The translations under genes and the position numbers were made by a program. The notes under the pieces are model-generated. The model was not told where the DNA came from. It made no database searches and saw only the letters and a program-made list of their open reading frames with translations. From Amylostereum areolatum (taxonomy: Eukaryota; Basidiomycota; Agaricomycetes; Russulales; Stereaceae), in NCBI GenBank assembly GCA_012932865.1, contig SAXG01000047.1, positions 62,001 through 126,000 on the forward strand: a stretch of 64,000 nucleotides of DNA, in the 5' to 3' direction. This document shows, piece by piece, positions 22,525 to 34,588 of this stretch; within the stretch, counting starts at the first letter, position 1, and each line of letters opens with the position of its first letter.

Positions 22525-24031
22525 ATGCTCTTCCATAGTCGCACTCCCCCTTTTTTTCCTTTCTTTCCTCATGCCCTTGCTGCGACATACAGATTACAGA
22601 TAGCTATCAAGTCAGCTTTCCTCGAACAGTTCAATTTCAAGACCTTGATGACCCACACACGGATACGTGTATGTCACTGTCTTTTCTGAACTCTCTATCT
22701 CTTTTGTGTCCAATGACGCCCGTTTTCGTACAGGAATTATGTTGACCGAAGTACCGCACAGAAGGGGGGCCTAGTTCAGGTCTCGGGAACCAACTTCATC
22801 TCCGCGCAGACGACCAGAGTGTCCCGCGCTCCGGGGCTCGGGGCCGCGATTCTGTTCGAATCGAGTCAAAAAGACGTACGGAAGACATGTCTCTATGTGA
22901 GTACTGTTGGGGTGAATCGTCGACGGAGGATCCTTCTAACCACGCCGTGTATACTCAGTACAATGTCGTACATATGCCCAAGGGATGGGTGCGTGTTTCC
23001 CTTGGTGGTACTATGTCTCCGAGGCAGACCGTCAGTGTAGAACATGGCCCGCTATCGGGAAGTTGGTCCAAACGGCCGACGGGCGGCGAGATCGACATTT
23101 GGAAGGCACGTTACCATTCCTCTCCCTCTGCTACGAGGGTTAATGTTGGTTCGCTGCAGGCGTAAACGGGCAGGTATGTTCTCACATTCACCCTCGCCCA
23201 TTCGCAATAACCATCAACGCCATAACAGGGTATGTGCCCATTCCTTGTTGATTTTCTCTTCCTATCTAACCTAGACGCCGCAGGCCCGAACGCCGTGACT
23301 CTTCACACAAGCTCCGGCTGCTCCGTCCCACACTCGCGCAAATGACGGGGTGCGACCTCCTCCTCCTTCAGCACCCGATTTCGCTAACGCAGCTCTCTTC
23401 CATACGCCTAGGACCGTCAAGTCCCCGGAATGCTCCAGGGAGGGGCTCCAATACCGGGTGCGGAGTTACCCTCAAATCGGACTCTAGCTTCGGGCAGGAC
23501 TTCAATTCGAACCAAGGTGGTTTCTACGCCATGGAACGCGCTGAAAATGGGATTCGGGTTTGGTTCTGGAAACGAGGCGACAAGCGGACGCCGAAGGATG
23601 TCCTGGACGGAGATGATGATATTGACACGAGATCCTGGGTGAGTTCGTTTTTTACGGAGCAGAAAAAACGTCTACTTACGGCGCTACACAGGGCACACCG
23701 GACGCGCTCTTCCCAGATCGAGCTCGACATCGATTCTCATTTACACAACCAGAATATCGTGATCAATCTCACTTTCTGGTATGCCTTTTTCAACCGTTTC
23801 CTGCAGTGTGGAATTGACGATAGTCTGAATATACAGGCGGAGACTGGGCCGGACAAACGCATACTGCAAGCTGGCTGTCCTGGAACCTGTACCGGTAAGC
23901 AGCGCATTGCTGGCAGGCGTACGTTGGGCGTACACATACTTATGTCGTTCTCCCGAAGATTTTGTCAAGAACAACCCCAGAGAATTCTCACTAGCATACT
24001 TTTCATCCTCTGGGTGAAGGTATACGAGTGA
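22525..24031 (+). CDS. Secreted GH16 endo-beta-glucanase, copy 2 (frame-broken)
   Basis: ATG 22525 opens a hydrophobic leader ending ALAATYRLQ, then SAFLEQFNFKT, matching the mature start of copy 1. Later blocks are NYVDRSTAQKGGLVQVSGTN, VVHMPKG, a catalytic region GGEID plus LEG at about 23085-23107, NTGCGVTLKSDSSFGQDF, GGFYAMERAENGIRVWFW (23515-23570), NIVINLTF and the end WVKVYE* at 24031. Intron positions mirror copy 1. Single missing bases break the frame in nearly every exon (near 22645, 22655, 22800, 22870, 22980, 23065, 23080 and 23310). Restoring one base at each would bring back the family consensus. This density suggests uncorrected reads, though a pseudogene is possible. Confidence 0.8.
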
Positions 24032-25393
24032 GCGACGGCGGAGTCGGAACACGATATTCGAAGTGGTGGGGTGAACTGGCTAGCCTACTCTCAGGGCAAG
24101 GCCAGAGTGGTGCCAGAAGTAATTGATCTGTTCGCAATCGAAACAAATGTGAACATCTGCCCATCGAAGTCGCCGCGGTAAAACGCTCCCTGATTTTTAT
24201 CGCATTGACCACAATGACCATCCAATCCAAGGCGAACTCGTCATTAAACCATGATGTTCAAGGGTAAAGCACCGACCGGCGGTTGATGGCGGTCGGCTTT
24301 GGTACGCGCCCCCTTGGCCATCCCATATCTGATTGGCGTGTACACTTCCACTCATTAGGCAAGTTCGACAATGTGGCGTGTTCCTCTGCTTGTAATGGTG
24401 GTGCGTTTTGTCTCTGATCCCGGCACAAATTTAGCGCTAACGATATCAGCAAGTGTATCAGCGTACGGTATCAGTCTACCGGACAGGCTAGCATGTCCGT
24501 CACCGCAACTTCGAACGCCATGAGCACCAAGGGCACGGTTCGATGGTATAAGTCGTAGACTGGAATGGTATGACACATGTTTCACCGTCCCCCTAGCCCG
24601 CTTTCAGAGACTCGTCAGTCAATAAGCGCATATGACGCGGACTTGAGAGGATGAACCTGGTGAGGTAGGATCCATAGACTCTAGTTAGCCTGAGGATCGC
24701 CGTCGGAGAGGATATGACAGAACAGCACTCACGACTTTAAAGACGGCCAACAGCGAATTCGTCAAAGCAGAAAGCGAGCAAGTGAGTGTGATCAAAGGTG
24801 ACCGATGACCGACGGTGGCCGGACACCAGATATATAGTCATGGGGAAAATGAGCGCTGAAGCTGAAGAGCGCTGAAGTGCCACGCCAATCACTGATGATG
24901 AGTGGTGATTGAATATTGATATTGATGCATTGATGCGTTGATGATTTAGACGACGTGCAGGGTCTGTTCAGCCCTCGGGATCATTGCGAGTCCGCGAGTT
25001 CCTTTCGATAGTTTTCCAGCTTCAAAGAGGCGAGGATTCCAGCAGCTTCCGGCTTCAAGGATGCCATAGAATTCGAAAGATATGATGAGGGCCTGAGGCA
25101 AAGTTGAACCAACGAAAGGCGGAAATCACCGGCCGGCCTCGGCCGGCCGCGATTCCCTCCAGGCTCGGCAGGCTCTCGTGTTCCGAAACACGTTACATAC
25201 ACGATCACCAGCATCAAACTTGCTAAGTAGCTGCATCGTCCGCAGAATCCGTCGCAGATGTGCCCCTTTGACTCTTACCACCACTGTAGACCACCGCCAC
25301 ATCGTGTAGGATGCCTCCAACCTCAGTTTTTGGTGAGTATTTTGACCCAACTCACGCCATTGTCGATAATTGACCAAAGGCGCAGACTCGGAC
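24032..25393. other. Intergenic; no supported gene
   Basis: Short frames only. A small run of TTGATG/ATTGAT units lies at 24890-24945. It likely contains the promoter of the DUF6535 gene that starts at 25394. Confidence 0.45.
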
Positions 25394-28300
25394 ATGACGA
25401 AGGTGGAACATCGCAAGCTTAAGGACGAATCATCTGCTCACAACCCTTCCGTTAGCGAAGAGCACAGAGGTTAGCGCTATTCTCCCATGCGAGCTGTGGA
25501 ACCTTGCTCATTTACGATGTTCATAGCCAACAAATCATCAAGTAGCACGACCGACCGAGGCCAGCGCGACAAAAAAACTAGGCGCCCTATTGACTACGAC
25601 GAGGGTGCGGTCGAACTGTGGAAGGCGTACGTGACAGAAGCGGAAAGTCATGACCGGGCACTGGTCGAGACTTGGAAGGACGACATGGAGAGTATCATCA
25701 TCTTCGTGCGTTTCCTGCCGTTCACTCTCTCATCCTCACCGATGCTTACCCGCACGCGTGTGATCCTTCAGGCCGGTCTGTACTCAGCCAGTTTGACGGC
25801 TTTCCTCGTCGAAAGTTATCAAAACCTCCAGGAAGATCCCGTAGAGCAAACCAAACAATTCGCGAACCAGTCCGTCACCCTCCTCGTCCAGATTTCCCGT
25901 CAACTTGGTGCAAACGCCGGACAACCAGCTCCCACCCTTTCTTTCCCTGACCCCCAAAGCGTGTCATTCTCCGGCCCCACAGCGTCGGACGTCCGCATCA
26001 ACACCTATTGGTTCATCAGCTTGGTGCTGAGCCTTACAGCGGTCTTGTTCGCTATCATTGTCCAGCAGTGGGTGCGCGACTACATGCATCACGTCTTCCA
26101 ACGATACAGTCACCCCCTCAAGCGCGCACGAATTCGTCAATTCCTTTTCGAAGGCGCCACCTTCTGGCGCATGTCCGTTATCGTCGACGCCATCCCCGCC
26201 CTAATCCATATCTCCCTCTTCCTTTTTTTCGTCGGCCTGGGCGAGTTTCTCTTCCCTATCAACCACACCGTCGCGATCTGGACCACCGCCGTCATGTCTC
26301 TCTCCGCCCTTCTTTATATCTGGACGATGTTCGCGCCCATCATCTCCACGCAGTCCCCATACCAGAGTCCCGCGTCCGGTATTTTCTGGTACATCTTCCA
26401 GAAATTCTTGCGAGGACGACGCTACAAAGACCATGACGGGAACGACGAGTCCGTGAGCACGGACATCACAGAAGGGCGGGTTCAAATCGCTATGGACGAA
26501 TCTCCGAACCGGATGGCGCGCGATGCAGAGGCGATCCACTGGCTCATCGACAATCTCACCGAAGACAGCGAGTTTCAGCCGTTCGTGGCGGGCATAGCCG
26601 GCTCCCTCAACTCGGATTGGGGGAAGCGTGTATGGCGGAATATTTTCGAGGAGAAGCAGGCGACGAAGGGCGTGGAAGACGCTGACGACGCTGACACGGA
26701 GCACGAGCAAGAGTACCTTGCTGGACTGGGGACCGAGGACGGGGATACGGACGTTCTCTTTGCCCTAGACACGCTCAACTATGCAAGCCCGAACCAACAC
26801 ACTTGGATCGTCAGCACAAGGGGGCCGCGTAGGGTCTACCGGACGCTGAAGGGGCCGTTGTCACACGCTTGGAATGCCATCGGACAGTCGTTGCACCGTC
26901 GGTTCGTCGCCTACGAACCGAGAGACCGCATCGCCATCGTGAAGAATCTTACCGGACGCATCATGCGCATGCTCAGAACCTGCACCGAGTACGGTATCCT
27001 CTCCAAGGACGATCGCATGAAACGCGGGCGCGCATGTATCGACGCCGCTCTCCAGCTCGTTCTCTCCCTCAAGGTTGACTGGCAACCATATTTTGAGAGC
27101 GAGACCATCTGCCGCACTCTCATCTACCTGGACGGCGTCGAGAAGAGCAATGACGACAGGACGAACAAGTCCCAAGATCAGGACACCGCGTTCGCTGCAC
27201 GTCGCGCCTGCATGACCGTCATCGTCGTGCAACATATGATCCAGGAGCATGCGGACGTCGCGACCAAGGCAGACAGCGTCGTCCAAGGCTTCGACTACGT
27301 CAACCCAGAAAAGGAAACGGGTGACTTCGAGAGCTTGGCGAAGGTCGCGGGGTTCATCGACAGCGGCGTTGAGGCGGCGTGGGACACTGCGAAGGCGTTC
27401 GGAGGCGAGTTGAAGGGCCAGAGTCAGAGCCAAGACGCGCAAAACAAGGACGCCCTCAAGAAGGCCATCAACCAGTCCAGCGTCAAGTTCGACGTGCTCG
27501 ACGACGTTCTGCATCGTCTCGAATGGGCCAGGCCGGTGAACAACGCGATTGCAGATCTGGCCGATGCGTTGCATGGCGTGACGGCGGGCGTGCTTGAATA
27601 CCTTCCGGGCTCCTTCACCAGCTGGCCAAATCACCAACTACACCAACCCACCGATGTCATTCACACCCACCCCACCTGGTTCCTCCCACAGCTCCTGCCC
27701 CCGTTGCATCTCGTCGAGCGTCTTTGGTCGTCTGTATACGCGACGCAAACCCTGAACGTGGAGACGTGGACGTCAGGCGGGCCGAAGAAGCTGAGCGAGC
27801 TGGACGCTCCAGAGCTAGCGCTACCCCCACTTCAGAAGATCATGGAGCCTCCGCACGCGCCGATGCAAAAAGAGCTCTGGCGCGCCATCGACATCAGCAA
27901 AGGTGGCATGGGATTTACGATCGAGCTCCTCATTAACGCGATGCGCTCGACCGAGCTCCCCCGCACGAACTCCTCCCGCACGCTTTTCATCGAGACGCTG
28001 AACGCGATCACGCGGGACTGGGAGCAGCACAACAATCCCGGCACGCAAAAGCTCCTCCTCTGCCTGCTCAAAGAGGCCATACCCAAGCAACATGACCTGT
28101 CGCAACGTTTCGTGGACGAACTCGTCAAGCTTGCGGGAAGGTTCCTGGGTGGTAGTGAAGGGAAATGGAGTGCACATATGGTAGATGTGCTCGACGTTCT
28201 ACGGTCCTATCCTCAGCACACGCACGCCGGGAAGGATTTCGACGTGCAAGGGCGCTGCTCGGCCTCCTTGGAAGCCACTCTTCACCTCCTTACCGATGCT

Positions 28301-28726
28301 CTGCTCTCGGGGGAGCTCTACCGCACCAAGGTTGCGCGTGAGTCCCTCCTCGAGTCGCTCGATGCCATCCTGCAGCAGTGGGGGGCGCCTATCGAGATCA
28401 CCGCCAACATGAAACGACTGCTCGTCACCCTCCTCCTCAAACTCGTGTCTCCGGATGAGAAGGAAGCGCCCCTAGAGCCGGAACTCCAGCTGTCGTTCTT
28501 GGAGAAAATCGTCGAGCTTGTCGGCAAGATTTTGGGGAACAAGGCGCGTCCGAAGGCGCAGGTCTCAAAGGCTCTCGTTGCGCTGCGGGGGCGGTTGTCG
28601 CAATTCCGTAGGGACGGCCGGCCCATGGTACCTTCAACTGGCCTCAGGGATACTCACTTCGCCGATCCTGTGTCCGGGCAGGTGTCGCCTGGCGGGCGGG
28701 CAGTGGCGGAAGAACGTCCGGCTTAG
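25394..28726 (+). CDS. DUF6535 multi-pass membrane protein, copy A
   Basis: Three exons: 25394-25469 (ATG), 25527-25705 and 25772-28726, giving 1069 aa with consistent phases. The N-terminal block DYDEGAVELWKAYVTEAESH, then KDDMESIIIF spliced to AGLYSASLTAFLVESYQNL, is the DUF6535 signature of Agaricomycetes. Three membrane segments follow: FISLVLSLTAVLFAIIVQQW, LIHISLFLFFVGLGEFLF and AIWTTAVMSLSALLYIWTMF. The remaining 750 or so residues are cytosolic, alpha-helical and probably repeat-like, with no known motif. Function is unknown. Intron 2 (66 nt) is a multiple of three with no stop, so its retention would add 22 residues. The frame is fully intact, unlike the genes to its left. A paralogue in inverted orientation is at 44.2-47.2 kb. 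Confidence 0.9.
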
Positions 28727-29354
28727 GTAGATGATTTATCGTGATTCATGCCTAGTTTTTAATGGTCTCTTCCGCTGAGTTTACGCTGGTCGGGTTTTCT
28801 TCCTTCTCCCTCACACCGCCGCCACTACTCGCCACCATTCATCGTTCACCTCTACTTAGTTATCGCATCCGTGTTTGCCATGTCCAAGGGCTCATTTTTC
28901 ATATAACCTACCTCGTTCTTCATCTCTCTATCCATCTTTGCTGTCTTGTCGTTGTTGCACTCTTGTAGTACTTGCATGCCACCTGCCTCCATCACTTCCG
29001 ATGCACGAATGACCCTTACCTGATGATCATGCCAGCATGTCTCCCTTCACGCACGCATACATATATCCCTTCATCACATCGTCCCTTCCGATTTTACTTA
29101 GCAATGCCACTGTGTACAGATAGACCACACGGATCGAGACTGAATTGTGGCTGCCGACCGTGAAGCCTTCGACCATATACACGAACGTGTGGTTATGTGG
29201 CTATGAAATAGACATGCTTCAATCATCGTCCGTACAAAGGAAATGAAAATATTAGGATACGGATGGATAGTAAAATCACGCTCGTGAAGACGTAGACATG
29301 CCGGTGTGGCTCATGATGTCTACCGAACCCTCCCGCTTGGCGTGGGCCTCGAGG
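28727..29354. other. Intergenic between convergent genes
   Basis: CT-rich 3' flank of DUF6535 copy A, then AT-richer sequence. No gene or repeat recognised. Confidence 0.45.
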
Positions 29355-30870
29355 TTATCGAAAGACAAACGCTGTCCTATCAGCTCGTCCTTGGTTTTCC
29401 CGTATACGTCCATTCAAAAAATCCTTGACAATAGTGGCGTCCAGATGATTGGCGAGTTTACAGAGAAACGAGTAGAAATTCAAGAATCCCAGAGGCGTCC
29501 GTAGGTCGAAGGTTGCGAACTTGTAGCCAGAAACGTGTAGAAAAGGGTCTCACTGTCGTCCTGCTTCTCCATTCCATATATCCGGACCACTCCGTTCGCG
29601 AACACAAAGCCAAAGTTTTCTTGAGTGGCGAGGCCGAGACTTTCCTGCTGGTGAAGGCAGGTGGACAGGTCATATACGAGTCGATTCTTGTTACGCGCGT
29701 GTTCGGTAGACTTCCCTTCTCCGGGGAACAGCACGAGCGAGGCGGGTTTCATGCGCAAGGGGTCCGCCTCCCAGCGCGTATCCGAGAACGCTTCCACAGG
29801 GACTTCGAAGGGACCGAGTAGCACGTCCCGCTTTAGTGAGAGGTTGTCGCCAGTGGAGCAAAAGTCGAGCTTAGCTTTGTCGGGGAAACCAGGAGTCGAT
29901 CTTGCAAGGCAAATGTCTTGCTCACGTCTGGTTTAGAGAGTAATCAAGGATAGACCCAGAGAGCAAGAGAGATTCCACGTACGCGATGCGAATGAGAGGC
30001 TTCTGTCTTCTGCTCCGGAAGGCCAGGCTGAGCAGAGGAGCTATGGGATGTGATTGAGTGGCTTCGTTCGCAGATGCATTCGGCCATTGTTCACAGATAG
30101 GATCGAATATAGCCGCGAAGAAAGGAAGGTTGAACGTTGAACACGATGTCGTATGGGTCGTCGTCGGCGATTGCTACACTGCCCTTCGATGCCTGGACCT
30201 TGGTGATGAAGGAGTGAGCACGGATTAGTGTCTTGTATGCTGCGGCCTGTTGGAGATGTTAGGAGGACATCAGCAGAGATGCTCGTGAGACGTACATCGA
30301 TTTCGAAAAGAGGTGTGGAAAGTGTGAAATCGAGGAGCTTGTGTATGGTCCTTTCAATCGCAAGCTTCCTCCTCTGAGATGCTTAGTTTTCGTTACGGTT
30401 GACGGTCGGGTAGCAGCCATCCACAGGGCCATTTTGAACTCGTTGTTGGCAACGCTGAGCAGATAGTCAGCCGACGCGAAGTGAGGACGCACATGAGACT
30501 CACACGGACGCGCTTCCATCTCCCTGTCCCTCTGATAGATCCGGAATCTCTGACACGGACATGGCGCGTCCTTAGAAGGTCGTCGGGAGGACTTGGGATA
30601 TTTAGATGTAAAGTCAGCATGAATGAGTTGATCTTGGGGTTGTGACGCACCTCAAATGCCTGGGTGAGACGCTGCCCTGAGTCGCCTAAAGTGAATCCGG
30701 GATCAGGAAGGGAGCCGCGGCGCGTTGGAGTCGTCGAGCGCACTGGTGTCTGTCGTTCCAGGCAAGTATTCAACCCTGCTTCGCCGATAGGCCGTCGGAG
30801 GGAGGTAGGGGGAGGACGGTCGTGGATCAGAGGCGAGACCGCGGCGGCCAGACCTTGTTGGATTTAGCCT
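29355..30870 (-). CDS. Hypothetical protein, multi-exon
   Basis: Good codon usage and splice sites on minus suggest a real gene: RPIGEAGLNTCLERQTPVRS near 30800, RRKLAIERTIHKLLDFTLST spliced (GTACGT donor) to AAAYKTLIRAHSFITKVQAS, KLDFCSTGDNLSLKRDVLLG (29880-29820), NFGFVFANGVVRIYG, and KFATFDLRTPLGFLNFYSFL to a TAA at 29355-29357. One frame break near 29530 is repaired by adding a T to a TTT run. No domain, signal peptide or membrane segment recognised. Exon structure is partial. Confidence 0.45.
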
Positions 30871-30989
30871 TCCGAGTCCTCTCTTCCTTACTTACAGCAA
30901 TTTATCACTTGCTGACTGAACACATCAGTTCTCTTAGACTTCAGGATCCACAACCTCGAAGTATGCGAGGTTTCCTTCTTTTCTGACTT

Positions 30990-31768
30990 CTGAGGTGTGT
31001 TGTGGAACTGTTACCTTACTGTAATGACAATGGTACATATGGGTACAAAGGGCGCCCACTTCGGGTCGACGTTGCGTCACCTGTTCCGAGTCCGAGTCCG
31101 TCGCGCCTGTCCGGTCATTACTCTGGGTACTGCCCCTATTTTGTCCCCGACGAGAGGCAACCTCATCCGCCGCCGGCCTACGCCCATTAACCCACGCCAA
31201 CCTCCAACCTCCTTAAACGCGGGCCCGACGTTCCTACTGGCAGAGTCTTGACGAAGACCAAGATGAGGCAAGACTGGAAGACGACGCTGTCGAAGACGCT
31301 ATGTTCGCCGATCAGAATGTGGTGGAGACGCCGGAACTAAGATGCCAGGAAGGTGAGCAAACCTCCATATTGATAACTCAGTGCGCTCACCTTCGGTACT
31401 AAAGCTATACTCTCCTTGCAGACGAAGGGAAGGAGACGATCCAGATCGGTGTTCATAAGGATCAGTCGTCGAAGGAAGGTCGAAGAACGCGTGAATCCGA
31501 TGGTCAGAGGTCGAGCTTGTTGTGCGTCGAGCGGGAACGCCTTCGCCGCATATATGGCACCATTGGCGAATTGTCGTTTGAAGAGCTCCGATCGTGCGCC
31601 GAGGAAGACTTGGATGACCGAGGTCCACGTTCAGAGGAAAGGGTAACGAACTTGGCTAGGTGGCCAGGTCGTGGGCTTGAGGATGCAGATAATCCGGTGC
31701 TGCAAGGCTGGAAAATTTGTAGTGGTCGTATGGATATAGTAGGCGTGTTGTCAGAGTCAAAGGTCTAA
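30990..31768 (+). CDS. Hypothetical acidic protein
   Basis: The first part reads YCNDNGTYGYKGRPLRVDVA and GHYSGYCPYFVPDERQPHPP (31010-31180). An acidic stretch SLDEDQDEARLEDDAVEDAM ends at a GTGAGC donor near 31352. After a TTGCAG acceptor (31421) it continues DEGKETIQIGVHKDQSSKEG, RLRRIYGTIGELSFEELRSC and LQGWKICSGRMDIVG to a TAA at 31766-31768. The frame changes near 31245 without an intron. No family recognised. Confidence 0.4.
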
Positions 31769-32057
31769 GTAAAGGACGCGAAGTTTAGCCACGAAGTACA
31801 GGGCGAGCAAGGTGCGGAGGTCATACCTTACAGTCGCGCGCTGAGACCATCTCCCTTTCGTAAGTGGGTGGCTTTCTTCGAGTTGAGCACGTCGCACTGT
31901 CCCGCGCCAAAGAATCCTTCTCGAGTGTGTTATCTTCTAAAGCAACGAACATCCGGCGAGCTTCCCACTGGAACGCCGGCGTCAGTCCCTTTGTCTTGAG
32001 AAGTTGAAGGAATAAGAGTTATCACCTTGGCTAGGGCAGGGAGAACGTTGCTATCAA

Positions 32058-32545
32058 ATGCGCCCAAGCACCCCGACCGGGGGGACGCGTGCGTTGTCGA
32101 GCATTTATCGCCTCAAGCTGGCGCAAAGTCTACCCACTCGGCAGTGGTCGGTCACAAGATCGACCTTGCACAACTTGCCGCCGACCTTCTATGCTTTGGA
32201 CACCTTGCACGCGTTCATGTTTGGGTCCAGCGCCGGCAGGGGTGTGGGTAGGTATTGTATCTGGTCCGAACACGCTGGGAGCGACGGAAATCGGTTGTGA
32301 GCAGAGATAAAGACAAAGAAGAAAGCATAGATACAGACAAGGCACGTCCTATCCCATCGAACGACGAAATCTCTCCGAGGACGTTGAGGATCGTTGAAAC
32401 TGCGCAAGTCTTCACAGAAATCCCCGAGATGGACGAGAGGTCCTTGGAGGGAGGCGAAGTGCAGGATGACAACGCCAGTACTCGTGCGAGGAGACCCGGT
32501 GGAGGAAGTATTAGGAGTCGTGTCGCGCTGGAAGGGGTTGGTTAG
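32058..32545 (+). CDS. Hypothetical coding fragments
   Basis: Two plus-strand stretches look coding: RLKLAQSLPTRQWSVTRSTL continuing into HNLPPTFYALDTLHAFMFGS (32105-32230), and PIPSNDEISPRTLRIVETAQ to LEGVG* (32350-32545). They may be exons of the gene above or a separate one; joins are not clear. No domain seen. Confidence 0.3.
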
Positions 32546-33146
32546 AACAGGGCGAAGAAGAGACACGCGGGGATGACGTACTGAGTTACTCGAGGGATGA
32601 CTCCGCCGCTTTCCGTCGTCCTATAGCCTTGACGCCGTCCTCGATCGCCGCGACACAGGTAATAATCGAAAATATGGAATCACTGTTGCGGACGTCGTAC
32701 TTGCATGAACGGCGAGAAATACGTCACTGTGAAACGAGAGATGATGTGAGCAACGCTATGGGGGGGGAAGCTGCAGGGAAGAGGACTATCGAGCCAAAGG
32801 TCGTATGGCGAGTGGAAGGGGAAAGGCATTGACAAGCGAAGGGTTGAACGGAGGTTACTCACTCTTCTCGACCATCACGATACTGCGGGAAGTGTTCGAG
32901 GGAGCCTTTTGCATGAGAGAGCTGACACAGTACGCTTCTCTCCGTGAACTGAGCAGTAGCGCAAAGTGGTTAGTGGATAGCGAGGCAGATCGACGTGAGG
33001 AATACGCACCCCACGACTACAAGGCCGTTCTTGTGGGTGCATGTGGTGTGAGTTCTCCCCAATTTTTTGCAGTTGCAGGTGAAAGAAAAAGGAGACCCGT
33101 ATCAGCTCGTATCGGATGAGAGGGGGCGAAGGCAGAGCCTGGCAGA

Positions 33147-33878
33147 ATGCCGCACTCGGGAAGGAATGAGAACGAGATGAAGGAAGGCCTGGAGGTGAGC
33201 GTGCTGACTCAGCCGGCGGCAACGGTCAGCGGGCCGACGACGGCCCGTATCCTTCAGTACGTCCACGGTCCACCTTCACCGGGTCCGCGAATACTACATA
33301 CCTCCCTCTCATCGTCTCCGCCGCCTTGCATGCTGTCCTTGGGCAGGCCCTTCCAGTCCTCCCCCTCTGTCTCCATCGAAAAAGGCGGATATCGCATCCA
33401 CAACCGACCCACCCGCCTCTGGATCGACACCGATGCCAAGGCCCGCGCCCACTCCCCCTCAAAGCTTCGCTCGACCTCCACCGCAAGCATCTCCGCCAAG
33501 GCGGCCATCCGCTACGAACGACGGATGGTCTCTCTGCTTGTCGCTCTTTTATTAGCGTCCGTGGCGTGCTTCGGGACCGCGTGGTGGTTGATCGTACATG
33601 GGGAACGAGGTGCGCATCACGCACTAACCTCTGCTCCGTGTTCTCATCACCCTGATTTCGCCTCCAGCTCCCCGTCGTTGATCTTGCGTGGCGCGAGCGA
33701 GGTAATCTTTATTTGGAACGCAGGATGGACGTTCACTCCACTTTCTTTTCGTCGCCCTATCCGTTCGTCGTCACCACGCTTTTTATCTTCAATTCTCCCA
33801 TCTAGTATCCTCGTCTACGCGTTGAAATATACTCCTCATCTTTTTGAAACGACTATCATCGAGGCTGCGTTAAGATAA
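33147..33878 (+). CDS. Hypothetical single-pass membrane protein
   Basis: An open frame of 243 codons. The middle looks coding (GYRIHNRPTRLWIDTDAKAR) and precedes one clear membrane segment MVSLLVALLLASVACFGTAW at about 33526-33585. The last 70 residues are less convincing and an intron near 33690 is possible. No family recognised. Confidence 0.4.
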   Translation: MPHSGRNENEMKEGLEVSVLTQPAATVSGPTTARILQYVHGPPSPGPRILHTSLSSSPPPCMLSLGRPFQSSPSVSIEKGGYRIHNRPTRLWIDTDAKARAHSPSKLRSTSTASISAKAAIRYERRMVSLLVALLLASVACFGTAWWLIVHGERGAHHALTSAPCSHHPDFASSSPSLILRGASEVIFIWNAGWTFTPLSFRRPIRSSSPRFLSSILPSSILVYALKYTPHLFETTIIEAALR

Positions 33879-34588
33879 GAGCCTTTACATGCCGACCAGA
33901 TGGCGCGAGGAAAGGTATGGCGTGGTCCGTATATGAGAATACGTCCCGTCTTCGCATGTCCCGTCCTCGCGTCTGCATCTCCCCTTCTTCTTCGCCGACC
34001 CGCTACCCCTATCCGAATTTTACACTCTCATTTCTCACTTCCAGAGGGCCCGTGTTACAAGTCTTGTAACTGAGCGCTGAGCGCTGACCTGCTACTCGCG
34101 TCTTTACGTGCACTTGACGCCCATGTACAGTTCTTTCTCGCGGCAGACGTCCCAAGTTCATCGCTGTGTTTTCGGACAATTTACACGGATGCGATGTGAT
34201 TCGAGCTATCAAACCATCTCGACCTCGTCCACTCGCTTGCCGTATCTCAAGCCGCTTTCTCCAGGACCACGCGACCTTTGATTACAGAGACTGCAATGTT
34301 TGGTACGTCGTACGGGCTCTCTTCGCTTTCGATTCATGTGACTGACGGGTGTGCAGGCACCTTTTCTCTCCTGCTCTTCCTCGCGAATATATATTGCATT
34401 GTTCGTGCGTGCGTCGGCGTTCGCGCTTTCACAACGTACTAATAGAAGCCATTAGTAGTAACTAGCTCCTAAACACGTTCGATCGTAGGGTAACAAGAAA
34501 GAAGTCAAGTATAACACAAGCAACGTCCAAGAATTTTTGCGATGGAGGGAATGCCATAGACAGTGATCGGCAGGTGAACGTACGGGAT
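33879..34588. other. Intergenic between convergent genes
   Basis: No gene or repeat seen. It lies downstream of the 7TM gene and of the preceding plus-strand frame. Confidence 0.4.

Noticed and set aside
26861..27637. 258-codon minus frame inside DUF6535 copy A
   Set aside because: Antisense of an intact conserved gene. The same holds for the plus frames at 44280-45233 opposite copy B and 57497-58129 opposite the complex I gene.
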